Position numbers and translations under genes: made by a program. Below are positions 10,264 to 26,600 of a stretch of DNA of 64,000 nt, one piece after another. Where the stretch lies: the NCBI GenBank assembly GCA_037576215.1, contig JBANDB010000007.1:2325001-2389000 (forward strand), read 5' to 3'. Below the pieces are notes generated by a model that was not told the DNA's origin, did no database searches, and saw nothing but the letters and a program-made list of their open reading frames with translations. Each line of letters begins with the position of its first letter. The stretch's first letter is position 1. Origin of the DNA: Armillaria gallica (taxonomy: Eukaryota; Basidiomycota; Agaricomycetes; Agaricales; Physalacriaceae).

Positions 10264-13200
10264 TCAAACTCTGATCTTCTCCGTCAGGCTATCAAGAAGA
10301 TCCTTCAACCGAACGGCCTCGTACTTTGCCAACGTAGCGTTCCCATCAATAGTAATGGACTCTGTCAACGCAGGTAACGTAGTCGCGCCATATCCTAGAA
10401 CCGGTCAAAATCTAGACTTCAACGCAACATAGAGGAGACTCACCAAGCCACTTCCCAGGTGCTACGCCCAGGTGCTTGTACCACTCGCGTTCTGAGATCC
10501 CATCTTCCGAGATGAACCCTCGTTCAAAGGCAACCAGCTTCTGATTGACGACGCGAAGGCGCTTCACGGCCTCCTTCAATTCGCCGATAGGGAAGTGGGG
10601 AAGGCGCGAGATCGCTGATTTAGCGCATCCACCCTGGGGTTTCTCAAAACCAGCTTGTAAAGCGAATCCATACAGCATCTCATTCTCCGCTACTTCCTGT
10701 CTCCGAGCGGGAAGACGTCCGATACGGTGCTCAAATCCGGTGTGGGTGACGCGGCGTTCTTCCTCCGTAAACTGATACTGTTTGTCGTGGTGCTTGTGGT
10801 GGTGGTGACGAGACTCGCATGGATGTCCTAAAGCCTTCTTGACCTTGCAGTACGCCTTTCGAAGCTTCTTCTTTAGTTTCTTCAACTTAGATGCTTCCTT
10901 TCTCCACTTTTTAATGACCTCGATGATATTCTGTTCCGCGTTGAATTTTTCATAATCCAAAGCCAAACTGACAGCTTGTAGAGAATGAATGGATTGCCGA
11001 AGAGGAGACAAGTCGATATCCACAGATTGTGCCGATACAAGAATTTCCACCCTGCAGGACCTTTTAACTCGATTGAATAGAAGATAAGAAAAGGAAACGG
11101 ACTTGTCTAAATAATTCTCAAGTTCGTACGAGTAATGCGTCGTGTTGAGAGGAAGAACGACACTATCAGCCAAACGAAGAACTTGAAGTCCAAGGTGCTT
11201 TGCAATTGCAGTCTAGGAAATGACCATGAGTACTTCGATAGCCTGACATTGAAGAGAACCCATACATGGCGAAAGAAACCAGGATCACCGTATAATTCCA
11301 TCCAGCGCTCGGAATCGTATACAGAGTGATAATGATAAACTGGATCGTTTATCGTGTGGCCGAACCCGCCGTTGGTGCTAGCAATCTGGAAACATTTATT
11401 AGTATAAAGATCCCATAAGTAGACATGGAAATAATACCCCGAGTCGTTGCAAAAACACCGTATAGTCACTGCCCGAACCCAAGACACCAACACCAAGTGC
11501 ATCAACAGCGTTCGCGCGCGCTTCACTCATGGCCACAACATCTGGATCTATAACAGCCTCTCCGACCTCCCTTGCGCCGAAATGAGAGCCAGTATCTTTG
11601 GTAGCATCCCAAAGTGTACGACCTTTCTGCGTGGGATGTGGTATATCTAAAGCACTTTGCCGCACAAGATGGGCAAGCAGTGGAGAGGCTGAGGTGCCGT
11701 ACCTGGAACCGCTGGCAGAACCATCTACGTTCAGCGTGGTATTAGCGACTGTGAACATGAGAGATATCCATACTCTTACCAATATTCACATACGCAACAA
11801 CATATCTGTCGATGAATTCTGCAAAATCTTCGCCCCACTCAGTGCTTCCAATGAGGCCGTACTGTACAGTTGTCAACTTAAGATGAATAGCAGGGCGAGA
11901 GGACTGATCCCACCTCTTCGGCGTCCCAGCTTGCAATAACGATGGTACGAAGTGGCTTCCAACCCTTCCTTATCAAAACACCGAGCCCTCGGATAGTCTC
12001 GGCTATTGACGCAGTACCACTGGTGGGGTCTGCTGCACCCATAACCTTAATTCAACAATTGAATTGAGAAGATCGCCACAAATTTGATCGAAATTTCATA
12101 CCCAAGCTAGAAGACAGCTCAGACTCATATAACAACAGAAAAAAGGGGCATCTACCGTCTCTGTGGTTTCCAATGACAACGATCTCGTCGGTGATGTAAC
12201 CTGGAATAACAGCCATCGTATTCCAAATCGGTATAACCTTGTCATCGACTGACGTTCATTCAGATTTGGGCTTTGACACATGATGAAAAGCAATAAACTT
12301 ACCGTGGTTGACTAGCCTGACATTGATTTCTCCCTTCTCGGAGAACTCCAGGAGTTTCTGAGCATTGGCCCAAGAGAAAGGCAGACTGGGTATCGAAGGG
12401 ATGTTAAGCCCCTCCGTGCGCGTGACATTTTCGTACGAAGGATATCCTGGTGTCGTCGGATCACCAGGATACATACTAATGAACTGAACACTGCCCCGCT
12501 GAACCGAGGTGGGGCTTCGAGCAGGACCATCTGGGTATGGTTTGTAGCCATTCTCCACAGTTACAGCTCCATCGTCGCGAGTATCACTATATATGAGAAT
12601 ACCAACTGCGCCGACCTCTTGTGCGCCTTTGACCTTGAGCCCGCGGAAATTGCCACCATATCTGGCCAAGATGATTGAACCGGTAAGATTGACGCCTAAA
12701 TTGATATTAAAATGGCGCAAAAGCACGACAGAAGCACCGAACATGCCTTTCGCAGCAAGTGCATCATAATCCTAGCAGTGTGTCAATGAAAAAGGCGGTG
12801 GTTTCATGACTGACGAGCTGCTTACCTCTTTCAAGCCATAGTTAGCATACACAAGCTAGTTCGAAACACGATCAGATGCCAGCACATGAGGGTTCATGCA
12901 AGCTACTCACCTTTCCAGTGACATCTCCGCCTTTGCTCAATCCGTGGAAAGTGGGCACAAAATCGTAGTACTCGCCAGCCTCCGGGTCAGTGTCATCAGT
13001 GTGTTCTGTTAGATCCGCATCCCAAATGACATTTCCGTCCTGATCCAAAGCCTGCACGACGCGATCAAGCGGCGTATTCATGACCGGATAGTAGACATCG
13101 ATCCAAGCCTGCGCAGCGTGCGTCTTTGGAATGGATAACGTGGCGCTCTGAGATTCTGGGGAGCCGGCGGGATAAATGGGATCCTCTGTGGGCGGTTTGA

Positions 13201-13618
13201 CTCCGAGCTCGGTCTGCAGGAAATGTAGGAAGTCTTTTGCAGTAGACAAGTCGGTTTCTGAACCCGCCAGATGGGGCTTCGCAGTATAGTGTCGCGACGT
13301 AGCTATACACACCTCCTCATTCGGTACAGACCTGTAAACATTCCAGAACGAGGTACTATGGGTGATACCAGACAAAACGTACAGAAAGACATTCTCGGCC
13401 CGCTTCCCAACCAGAGGCTTGTGCGCCTTGGTATGCTCATCCAGCGATATAGCGTCGAGCACATATGGCCGCAGAACAGAATGGAGGGCGACGACCACGA
13501 TACCAAGAGCAAGAACGAGCTTGACGATGCTCCTTCTTCGAGCTGGAACATTTGCCAATGTCGTTACTGGCGTCGGTATCGCTTTGCTATCGTTGTAGGA
13601 AGATTTCTCATCCACCAT
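10264..13618 (-). CDS. Glutamate carboxypeptidase II-like M28 metallopeptidase (PSMA/Vps70 type), membrane-anchored
   Basis: This is a zinc exopeptidase of the M28B/transferrin-receptor-like family, acting in the lumen of the secretory or vacuolar system or at the cell surface. ATG 13618 ([12 protein letters not shown]) gives a short cytosolic tail, then one membrane span ([17 protein letters not shown]), so it should be a type II protein. The protease-associated domain includes [20 protein letters not shown] and [14 protein letters not shown]. Zinc-site motifs of the peptidase domain are present: [27 protein letters not shown] joined by an intron to [27 protein letters not shown], and [12 protein letters not shown]. 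The C-terminal dimerisation domain starts [12 protein letters not shown] and ends [11 protein letters not shown], stop at 10264. All expected ligand motifs are seen, so it is probably active. It has ten or more short introns. Confidence 0.88.
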
Positions 13619-13915
13619 GGCGGTTACAAACCAAACTTGCTTGAGATAACGAGAATAGACGTCACTGATCACGGTATTCCGCCACATGTCGTTGCCGATT
13701 TTCGGGGCACCAATTGTCAGGCAGGCAAAGGCAGCTTGCTGAGAAAGTTAAAGGAATTTGGTGAATTATTAACCGAGATAGCGCGACGCAGCAGGGCATA
13801 GTTGACGCCATTCGTGATGATGGTGGTAAGAGGCAATATCGGATTAAGGTCGGAAGCACATATGATTGTTCTAAAAAAAGCGGAGACACAAGCTTGAAGT
13901 TTCACTAACATTATG

Positions 13916-16264
13916 TTATGAAATATGTTCAGTAGCTGTTGTGGTAAGCTGCGAAATCTGAAGAAAAGCATCGAACAATGAAGGAACGAAGAATGGTTTT
14001 TTGCATTCCCGCCTGATGTCGCTCAGATTCAGCTCGAGTTCCCGACACCTCTTTCGTTCGGCCTCCAGCTCAGCTTCTACATTTCTCAGTTGAACTCGCA
14101 TCACTAAGAAATAATTATGGTGATTAATCGCTCCACGACACGGAAGGCATACATACCAAAGTTGTCCACAGTGGGATCGTGTTCGGGAAGAGGGACACCT
14201 AGGCGTCTCAATGATTCTTCTTGCTTGGTTAGGATGGCGACTATGGTAAGAAGTTCCTCAGATCGTTCATTGTACTCTTTCAACGCCTCCGATTTAGCTC
14301 GTTCGTCGGAGGGACTGATCTCTCGCATTACTCTTTTAGCTGGAGGTGGAGGAGAAACTGAACGCAAATTTGTAGACCGCTTGCCAGTCTTATCCTAATG
14401 TCAGTGAAAATACCATAAGCTCTAAATAAGAACATACCACGGTACTGACAGGTGGTGTTTGTGTTGTGCTTGGAGTTTCCAGGTCCTACAGAATATGAAT
14501 GAGCGATCGAAAAAGAAAATAAACAATCGATGGATACCATACTGACCATCGATACCACCAACGAGTTAACTTGCTGTGGTTCGGATAAAACCTATGAGAC
14601 AACGAAGGTCAGCTCGAAGAAGGGAGAAGCATTCTCTGAACGCACGCTGAACACGTTCCGGTCCTGATCAATAATAGAATCAACATTCATTTCGTGATCG
14701 CCGCGTCCTTCATAATTTAATTCAGGAGGTGGACTTGAAGCAAGGATTACGGGAGAAGTCGCCGTTTGGACGGGTGTCCTGAAAAGCGGGGATAATCGCG
14801 TGGCCGGTGATTGCCTCTCTTCATTTGACACAGACTGAAGGTGGGGTGAAGGATTGCGTGGTGGCGTCGACCGGATCGAATGTCGATCGTGAGACGGGGC
14901 GCGCGGGGGAGGCGAGGCAGAATGAATAGAGGCAGAGCAGTTACGTGGGGGAGTTGATTGAATGGAATGGTGAGACGGAGAGCGTGACCGTGCACGGTCA
15001 TTGAGATCTTTTTCTGTTTCGGCGTTCGGAGGTGGAGACATACGCAGGGAAGAAACTTCGTGCAGGTCGAGAAGACTGGGGGGGCCAAGTGCTAGATCTG
15101 GCTCAGAAGTCTCCTCCCCAAACAAGTCTTCTATCACCTTTGCAATGGAATCCTCTTCCTCGTCGCTCAAAGAAAATGAAGCGATGTCGTCGATGCTGGC
15201 GTCGTTCAGCATCGAAGTAGCACCCGTTGATGAATCAACAAAAGATACAGACTCCATGACTGAATCCTGCGTTTTCTCTGCTATTATGGTATCGGAAGGG
15301 ATGTCCCCGTCGCGATTTTCTATAGCAGAGAAGCCCCCATACTCGATGGATGTAGGGATCCCTCCACCGGCCGACCCCAGTGTATCTACGACTGATAGAC
15401 GTGATGAAGCAGGAGGCAGAGCTGTGGGCACCTCGTCTGTATTTGCGATAAGTTTATTTCCGTCGCTGGATTCCACTGGCACCGTTTGTGAAGCCATAGC
15501 CGATGTCACTGCTGACTGATCAATAGCTTTGACAGTTTTTCTGTTCGCGTCCAAGTCTCTTGCGAAGCGGCCAGGTAATGTAGAAACCGCAGTTGGCAAG
15601 ACCTGGAGTTGTTGGGGAAAGGATAATTGTTGACGTCGTGGTGTCGCGAGGGAAGATCCCTGACTAATAGAAGGACCTGCCTGATTTCCCGGCCTCGGAT
15701 CGGGATGATTTCTCCTATTTCCTCGTACCGGGGCCTGATATGGAGCAGCTGGATGCAGCTGGCTGTATCGGTCTGGATCCGGACCTGTTTTGTCTATTCT
15801 GAACATTAAAAAAAGTGAGCTGCCATTACTTTAAATAATGACACTGAATAGGACGTACTCTTCATAAAGCTCGATGCTCTCACTTCATACAGAAACAATG
15901 AGTGTGTATCCTAATATTGTTAGACGCACCTACACTTACATAGATGCTTCGTGGAGTACCGAATCAGGAATCAAAGATTTTGCGTCTCAAAACAGCTTGC
16001 AAATTCTGAAAATATCATGATGCGATTCCAGCTGGATAAGAGATATTAACCTACACTCTCCACATAGCTCAACCAGTAAAACTCAACTACTCCAGGAGCA
16101 ATGCCATGGATGTGATGAAGGGGGGGCGGGGGGAGACCAAAGATCTTTGAGTCGTCTTGGGCAACTCGACGAGCAATATCAAGGCTAGGGGGAACAAAAG
16201 GCCATTCCTTGCCTTGATAATAAGAGACTCTAACCGTTAATAGCACGGAACGATATGCTCCACC
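13916..16264 (-). CDS. Unrecognised family, paralogue B (long disordered middle)
   Basis: ATG 16264 (MAGQGGAYRSVLLTVRVSYY) opens the same N-terminal module as genes A and C, ending GVVEFYWLSYVES at the shared phase-0 intron. A long exon (about 15800-14640) encodes a low-complexity, Ser/Pro-rich chain with an acidic patch (FSLSDEEEDSIAKVIEDLFG) and Arg-Ser-Pro-rich stretches. It is probably disordered. Then come SVSPPPPAKRVMREI, a helical segment (ALKEYNERSEELLTIVAIL), the conserved phase-1 intron, and the last exon (RNVEAELEAERKRCRELE, DIRRECKKPFFVPSLFDAF, QISQLTTTATEHIS). It differs from A and C mainly in the extended middle. Function unknown; the basic motif suggests a nuclear protein. Confidence 0.68.
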
Positions 16265-16592
16265 CTGACCCGCCATCATGAAGGACTTAGGACAAATGAA
16301 GGATTTGAAATATCAAAGCTGTTCAAAATTTATCTTCGATAGCGCCGTGAGCAGATATTAAAGATGTATTAGATACGGGCATACCTAGAGGGCGACTATA
16401 TTTTACAAAAAGAGAGGCTTTACATGATAAGCAGGATAACTAGAGTGAGACCAGATGTAAAATGCAACCTCCTAAGTACCGCTAAATCGGTCCGAGGTCC
16501 GACACCACGTGACCGAGACGACGCGTCGATCATACACGTGGACGTGCCGCACAAATTCATGCTTCAACCTTGACGCAGATCCCGGAACCATA

Positions 16593-16829
16593 ATGCAGGA
16601 TGCGGCTCAAAGTCCATCATCCAATGATCATTGGTGGCCGAGCCCTCCGTCGCTTATACTTGTCATCTCCTTCTTCATTTCGGTTGTAGTACTCGGAAAA
16701 CAGTGTTTTAGCCGGGACGTACTACGGTATGCAGCGAAGACCGTCTGGTACTGGATTGCTCTGGAATCCGAGGAGAACAGCGCCGTCTCATCGAGCCTAG
16801 GAACAGATATCATTCGTACTTTTTCGTAA
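16593..16829 (+). CDS. Possible small single-span membrane protein
   Basis: This is an uninterrupted 78-residue frame from ATG 16593 (MQDAAQSPSSNDHWW). It has one strongly hydrophobic segment, PSLILVISFFISVVVLG, then a charged tail ending DIIRTFS. It lies in the 840-bp gap between gene B and the GH1 gene. Only one intact frame with a plausible membrane span supports it, so it could be chance. The rest of the gap (16265-16592 and 16830-17103) shows nothing further. Confidence 0.3.
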   Translation: MQDAAQSPSSNDHWWPSPPSLILVISFFISVVVLGKQCFSRDVLRYAAKTVWYWIALESEENSAVSSSLGTDIIRTFS

Positions 16830-17103
16830 CGCCGGCGTGTACGGGATAGCAAGAATAGTGGTGAGGTACCTGATGGTAAAGCCTGGCGTTCAAGTGATTT
16901 ATCATCGCGTCGTTGAACATAAAATTAACGGAAAGAGCGTGAAACCCGGCAGCTTTTCTCGGCACAACTCGCGGCCGAGCGGAAGCAGCAGTACGAGACA
17001 CCCTTGCATATCGGACCGCTATACAGATCTTTGCGACACTTGGACTATATATTCTGTGGTATAGGTGCATTTTATAGCACCACTGGTCATATTTTGAACC
17101 AAT

Positions 17104-19777
<2,674 letters not shown>

Positions 19778-20206
19778 ATAACCCTAACGGCTGTGTTCCT
19801 ATCTCCGTTTCCATCTGTTTTACTACAATGCGTTCATCATGTACTGTTTAAATATACGCTACCCACTTCTTAATCATCATCTTTGACTCGACGAATGACT
19901 GGATTATAGTATCTATTCAGCGTGGTGCCTATGCTAAATTTTGAAAGTTCATGATGTACGGTTACTTTATAGTGTTGAACAGGCGAACAGGTTGATTCTC
20001 GTTCCTGTTTGGCTTACGGATAGCACCGACAATGCAATCGTGTCTATAGATCTTTCTTCTCTTTACCTCCAGACGTCGTCGATACAAACCCAAGCGATTG
20101 GCTTGCTTTTGCATTTCTACTGAAAAAACATGTTACGATAAATGTACAGCATATCCTCCGAGTCTCGAGTGAGAAAGAGTCCATGATACATAATAACTAT
20201 TCAGAT
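19778..20206. other. Intergenic between convergent GH1 gene and gene C
   Basis: No gene is seen. This should hold both 3' ends. Confidence 0.5.
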
Positions 20207-21523
20207 TTAATGTCGAGAATCTATAGCAGCCGTTGTCAATTTCGAGATATCAACGAATGCATCGAACAGCGCCGGAACAATAAAAGGTACCCTGCACTCT
20301 CGCCGAATATCCACCAGTACCGTCTCACACTCGATCCTCTGCTTCCTCTCTATCTCGACTTCCAGCTCAAATTGGTCACGCAACACTATTGGCCAGCGCG
20401 CGTAAGTGAATGAAATAAGAAACGACAGAAGGGGCATACAAAAGTCGGACTCAGGGATGCTCTGTGCTCCGATGGCTTTGAGCTTCTCCCGTATCACCGT
20501 CTGCCGTGTAGCAAGTGTCTTTATCTCTTCATTGAGCGACCCGAGCTCATGAAGCAGGGAGAACTCGTCGTCATCGGACGGGCTTCTGCTACGAGATCTC
20601 TTGGCTGGCGGTGGTGGTGACACCGAACGAGAGGTTCGTTTACCAATCAGAACCTGAGGGTTAGACTAGGGTTAAGAAGATTTGTGAAAAAGAACGGCAT
20701 CAACGTACAGACGTCACTTCTTCCAATGGAGTACCCTGGTGTAACGAGAGCGGTCCCGATTGATTCGTGGGGTTCGAATATGGGCTGGGTATCTCAGAGG
20801 ACGTGGATGCTGGGTATTCTGATCCCATGGATACAGGACACTCTAACTCCGTGGGTCCTAGGAACTGTGACTCCGTGGGTTCTGGGCGCTCTGACTCTGT
20901 GTATTGAGGATAAGACACGTCCATCCATGCAATATCGTTTAGGTCAGCCAGAAATGATTGTGATGGTGCATACAGAATACTCTCTGGGATTGTTGCCACA
21001 CGAGGAATGAAGAGTGAGGGAATAGGGTGTGACATAGGTTGACGTCTAGGTTTGGTTTTCTTCTTTGGTCTGGTTAAAATTAGTTAAGGGCACTTATATA
21101 TGCCTAAATGCTCACTCTTTCATGGTAATATCTGAGCTGTTCAATGGAACAATGAAATGACTCATAGACATCATGATATGCTGCGCTTACATTGACGCAT
21201 CGGACAACCGTTCTCGTTGCACGTTTGATATTCTGTCTTTCAGAAGCTCATGAAATGACTATCAATCGTACAGTGAGTCACAAATGCGGAATTATATAAA
21301 CAAATGAACATACGCTGCCTAGTTCTGTCTTCCAGGAAAACTCGACAACACCCATCGTTGGAACCTTTATAGAGGACACCTTCGGGTTCGGGATGCCCAG
21401 AGAATTCAAATCATTTCGGAGCCTGTTGACAAATTTCTTGGAATTTTCTGTTCCTGGAGCGAAGGCAGCAGCTCTTGTCGGTAGATAAGTCACGCAGACA
21501 GTAAGAAGGACCGAGCGAGCCAT
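20207..21523 (-). CDS. Unrecognised family, paralogue C
   Basis: ATG 21523 (MARSVLLTVCVTYLPTRAAA) starts the shared N-terminal module, ending GVVEFSWKTELGS at the same phase-0 intron as A and B. The middle exon (about 21040-20715) has short degenerate repeats built on Glu, Ser, Pro and Thr (PTESQFLGPTELE, MGSEYPASTSSE), matching imperfect repeats in the DNA at 20800-20910. Then come GKRTSRSVSPPPPAKRSRS and the coiled coil (LGSLNEEIKTLATRQTVIR, KLKAIGAQSIPESDF), closest to gene A. After the phase-1 intron the last exon has ELEVEIERKQRIECE, DIRRECRVPFIVPALFDAF and ISKLTTAAIDSRH, stop at 20207. No function is assigned. Confidence 0.68.
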
Positions 21524-22283
21524 GTAGCCACGTCGCTGTAGGCAAAGAGTAGAATTATTCCAAGTGCCAGTGAGAGTGAGAGAGCCAGGACACCTAAAGG
21601 ACGGTGAGTGTAATATACGGACACGCGACAATAAGGACGTGGAGGTTAGGAAAGTGATGAAGCGCGCGCGTGATGTTGAAGTTCAACATTCCGTCTGTCG
21701 GTACAATCAATCTGATCTGGGATGCGGCATGCTTCGGCATCTACTGCAAGCCAGCACTTCTCCAGAAGAGGGTACATTGATATCTATCATACGAGTAGAT
21801 GGGCAGAAGTCGGTATTACGAACAGCTGTCCAGCGCGTAGTGGGAATGGCAACTATGGACAACGCGCCCTTAGCTAGTGTGGCAAAGCGATGCATAGAGC
21901 TGCGACTAGCTCTTGAGCTTGAGCGCTAGTGAGAGCGCTTAACTCCAGTCAACTGTTGCGGAACCGTAATAGGAAGACAAAGGAAGAACAAAGGCTGGAG
22001 ACTTTGTTAGTCAATTTGAGCCCATAAATGGAATGCCGTCTTCAAGCCGAGGATATTTTCTGTGGAAGCCAAACACACGAATCCGGTCCTCATGACACAT
22101 CTCTCTCACGTACTACTAACGACCCATAACAGGGAATACTGAGTAGCCTCCAGGATAGTGTCAAAAGAACCGCGAAAAATGAGGGCCCCCCCACTGAAAC
22201 TTGCCCAGTTCCACCACCAGGACACGTCCTATACACCTACTGCACACTATCTTCCTCGTTGACCACGAAAAAAACGCGTCCTT
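21524..22283. other. Spacer between divergent gene C and the HMG-box gene
   Basis: This is probably a shared promoter region of about 760 bp. An open frame at about 21564-21929 on the plus strand has no homology I can see and overlaps gene C's upstream region; I left it out. Confidence 0.5.
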
Positions 22284-23352
22284 ATGGCTTATTCTCTTCC
22301 CGCGTATAGTTAGTCAGTACTACTCGATCAGTGTTACTATCATCTCTTTGTCTGACTTATCTTCCCAAGGCTTTGAACTGGACTTCAATGACCTGTTGAC
22401 TGGAGCTGGAACTCCGTCTACGGATGCGTCCTCGCCCGTCTCTTCCTATCCATCCTCTCCTGCCTCGTCTCCTACCACCCAGTCGGATGAACCTCACATC
22501 CCTCGTCCATCGAACGCCTACATTATATTCCGATCGGAATTTGTAGCTCTTAACAAGGAGTCTCTCTCCAAGACACAGCAAAAGGCTAGCAAATTGGCTG
22601 GCGCTGCGTGGCGTGAGCTTCCCAAGGAAAGTCAGTATTATTACAGGGACCTCGCGAAGCAAAGGAAGGAGGAACACGCTCGCGCCCACCCTGGCTATAA
22701 GTACAAGCCCCGCCGATCTAAATGCGGGAAGAAAGCAGATGGACGCAAGAAAACCGACGCACCGCGCGCGCAGGTTAGTATGGATGGGCAGCGTTTCTAT
22801 CATTCCCCTCCAACTCCCATCCCCACTGTGCCCGGGGCTCTTCAGCCTCAGACTGAACCCGTTGTATCCTCCGTCGGTTTGTCGCACCAGATTTTTATGA
22901 CAAACGGAATTGGAAATGGAAACGAGAACGAATCCTTCACCGGGCTCGCTACGGTCCATGTTATGTGCCCGCCGCAGATCCTTGACCACTCTCCACCTCC
23001 TGCTTCGCTTTCTTCCATCCAGCCTGAGGTGCCTCGGATCAAGGAGCCCGGGGTCTTTTTTATCGACAACATGGATGAAAACGAAGACCTTCGCGAGTTG
23101 TTGATGAGGCCGTATAGTCTCGATGTTCGTCATAAATTCTATCTCCACAAATGGTTTACTCATGCTCAATTATGGTCTTCTTATCTCAACATGATTTATG
23201 ACCAGCTTGGTGGAAGCCTGTACAATGAATGGAAATCTATGTCTGATCCGGGCTATAACCCCATGAATTATTCCCCACTCCTCTCGTCGTTGTCTTCTAT
23301 GGCAAGCGATGAAATGGAACCCGTCTTTCATAACTCGTTCGGGCCATACTAA
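22284..23352 (+). CDS. HMG-box (MATA_HMG-type) transcription factor
   Basis: This is a sequence-specific nuclear DNA-binding regulator. A tiny first exon, ATG 22284 to 22308 (MAYSLPAY), is joined through a 61-nt intron (GTTAGT...CCCAAG) to a long exon from 22370 (FELDFNDLLTGAG). That splice supplies the only usable ATG before the box. The HMG box spans about residues 55-125: IPRPSNAYIIFRSEF, KTQQKASKLAGAAWRELP, YYYRDLAKQRKEEHARAHPG, YKYKPRRSK. The PRPxNAYIxFR start is typical of fungal mating-type and mating-related HMG proteins. A basic tail (KCGKKADGRKK) and a Pro/Ser-rich C-terminus follow; stop at 23352. No pheromone or homeodomain gene is nearby, so I do not call this a mating-type locus. 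Confidence 0.88.
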
Positions 23353-23687
23353 ATCGATTCTGTAGTTTACTGACATGACCAAACCACCCATATGACCGTT
23401 ACTATCTGTACCATTACGCGTTCATTAATATGTGTTGTTAGTTTCTCGGAAGTGTATTCTATCACATGTACTTATTAGAAAAATCTCATTGAGGCTCGCT
23501 CGCAGCGTTACCAGTTGGTCATCTTTCCAAATTACCAACCTGGACTTCCCTTCATCGGTCTACATTCTTGTGTCCATATAGGGGACTATAATCTTCTCTC
23601 GGTATGATTTCCAGTGGCCGCCGATAATACGTAAAGGAAGAAAAAAGTATATGTACAAATAAGTAAATAAGTAAATTGTATGTATGA
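23353..23687. other. 3' region of the HMG gene up to hAT copy 2
   Basis: This is AT-rich sequence without a gene. The last bases carry TATGTATG (23679-23686), which recurs right after the element at 27798-27805 and is the likely target duplication. One extra A lies between it and the left end. Confidence 0.55.
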
Positions 23688-26600
23688 TAGTGTTGCCGTG
23701 GCGCGGCGAAACCCAGCGCGGCTCGGCCAATGACGGCTTTGGAATTTTTTTAAGCCGAGCCGCGCCTAGCCATAAATTTGGATGCGGCTAAGGCTCGGCT
23801 CAGTCGGCTAAAGGCGCAGGCCACGGCGCATCATCATAAAAGGAAATTGATTACAAAAAGACTATATTATCCGAGTTCACCTGCTAGCGACTTGATAAAT
23901 GCGTGCATATCCTCCGGAACAGAAGTCTGATGACCAATTAACTCTTCCAGTTCCTGTAGCTGCACTTCCTCATCCATGTCATGTGTAAAACTGAGTCCCC
24001 GCCCATTCCGAATGGAAAACTTCAACATCTGAAGTGCTTCCATCGCTTCCGGACTTAGCCGGTTTCGTCGCAACGCATCTGTCTCTTTCGCACTAGAAAA
24101 AACTCGTTCTGAAGGCACTGATGTGCTTTGAATTGGTAGGACATCGAGAGCAAAAGCAAATAATGTCGGATAGCGATGTTGATTATCCTGAAAATAAGAT
24201 ACTGAGACACTGATATAATGAACACATATAAGTACTCTTACCTCCCAGTACTTGAGAACAGGGACGCTGCTTCGCGGCTCTGACAGATAAGCATTCACCT
24301 CGGTCTCCAAACTTTGACGGTGTGAATTATCTGCCTCGTTGATCGTATCCATGCCAAGAATAGCAGCCGCACGTGCAAGGGCTGTTGTAGCTGGGCGCAC
24401 AGGTGTCTGGTGATGGACATCTGCTGTTCGATAATATGACTGAAGCTAATAATGAATAACATAAGGATGTGTAGATTATCTGACAGTAGGTACTGGACTC
24501 ACTGTTTCAATGAACATTACCTGTATATCTTGAACCTTCTCTGGTATATGCCGGTGAAACCACATGAGTTTGTGCATAGGATTGATTACTGTTAGGCATC
24601 AGAATAGAGATATTCATCAAAGAATAAGCACTTACAGATAGCGAAGAAGTACACTGGGACATCATCAGCTCGCTCACGATAGTCATCAAGTTTATTGAGG
24701 CCGGCTGTTATAATGTCGGCAAGATGCGGGAAGTCGAGCCGCTTATTCTCCCACATGGTCCTCATAGCTTCGAAGGCAGGAATCGTATTACAGATACATG
24801 GTGTCTTCTCTGTAGATAGCAATTGTTGAAAGGAATGCGGGACCTAATCATACAGGCATCAATGTCAGCTAAATAGAAGAGAAGGATCAAACACACAGAG
24901 AGGATTTCCTTGAAGTCAGCCAAGGCATTCCATTCTGTGTCACCGAGCTTGTATTTTCGCAGTTCAGGAAACTCTCTTGCATCCAGGAATTTATCAACAG
25001 CCTAAGCAAATCAGACACAAATCCCATAGTGAACAAGAGGAACTAACCAGTCGTAGATAGAGTGCCCGATCAATCATCAAAAGAGTCGATGACCAGCGAG
25101 TGATCACATCGCGGAGTAGCTGTAAGTTATTTAGCTTGAGAGCGGCAACTACTTCAGAAAAGAACTGGCGCCGAAGCGACGAAGCACGAATCTAAGAGGG
25201 TACCCAGATCAGAAGATAATCTACTGATTGATTTGAGACATACAACTCGGACAAGGGTTCTCACCAACGCGATTGGATCACGTTGAAGCACAGCTCCAAA
25301 AGTGTTTGCTTCCTCCGACGCAGGTTCAAAATCCGCAGCGTCTGACGCCGCAAATTCAAGATCAGTGATAGCACCAAGAACGGCTTTGCATGCTAAATTT
25401 ACGATATGTGCAAAGCACCTATAGGAATCATCATAGGATTATATAGCGATATTTTAATCATCTGAACATACCGGATATGTCGCTTGATGGCATCAAATGG
25501 AATGTGTCGGCGCCTCAGCTCTGACTCAAGAAAACGCATAAACGTGTCATTATTTGAAGCGTTGTCAAGGCTGATCCAGCCAATCTAAAAAACAATGTCA
25601 ATTTAGCAGATTCTCAACGTTGAAACAATGTATAGGGCACCTTGATTGCAATCCGTAACCGATCCAAAATAAGAAGAAACGCATGTGCAAGATGTTCGCC
25701 ATCATGATGGCCAGGGACACAGTGGAATCCAATTAGATCCGCTCGAAGGGAAAGAGAATACTTCATCTCGCCTGTTCCTGGAACAGGTATCTTCTTCGTC
25801 TCGATCCAGTGCGCTGTAACGGCCATGAACGGGACAAGATTTGAATTCGTCCATAGATCACACGTAAACGAAATCTTGCCAAGTGCACCCTGGTAATCTT
25901 GAGGATAAAAAAAACAATGTTTAAACTACAGCACATACCAACATATCTTTTGAGAGCTGCTGGAGATGCTCCTGCCATGTCTCCATGATACACTCTCGTA
26001 GATGAGTTCGGTGAGGTATATCATCATCAGTCAGTTCCTCTCGAAGCATCAGAAAAATGCGACGCAGTTCAGGAGATTCAATAATGTTGATCGACTATAA
26101 ATAATTAGTACGAGAACGAACATACATAAATAATATATAACCCACCTGATCGGTCGCAGCAATGAAGGCAATCAATGCATTGACAAATGCTTCTGGAGAA
26201 AATGGTGCAGCGTCAAGATTTGTGGGCACCGATTTCTGCACTCCAGGCCGTCCCTTCGACGCACGATATTCATTGATGGCATCCAAAGCAGCGGGGGCAA
26301 TTATTTCGACACCCATCCGATCACATGCTTCAACCCATAGGGCAACATGTTCTCGGTACAGATGACGACGCCAGTTGCCTGTTGATGTATCGCAAGCGTA
26401 CGAGGTTGACCATGTTCCATGGTTTTCTGACCTAAGTACAGTGTCTAAGATAGGTCAATGTAAGAGATACTATAACAGCAACGTACTTGCAAAGAATACA
26501 ATACATGCGATCCTCGTACTCTTCGAAGAAAGGGTAGATGTCAGCCGTCTGCTTGGTTTTCTTCTTTTGTTGCCGCTGTTGCCTTGCCCGACGGCGCCCA

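Noticed and set aside
22201..22283. HMG protein starting upstream of 22284 in the long open frame
   Set aside because: The upstream frame has no ATG. A 61-nt intron with good splice sites provides ATG 22284.
22284..23352. Mating-type locus
   Set aside because: The HMG box resembles mating-type boxes, but no homeodomain, pheromone or receptor gene is visible in the window.
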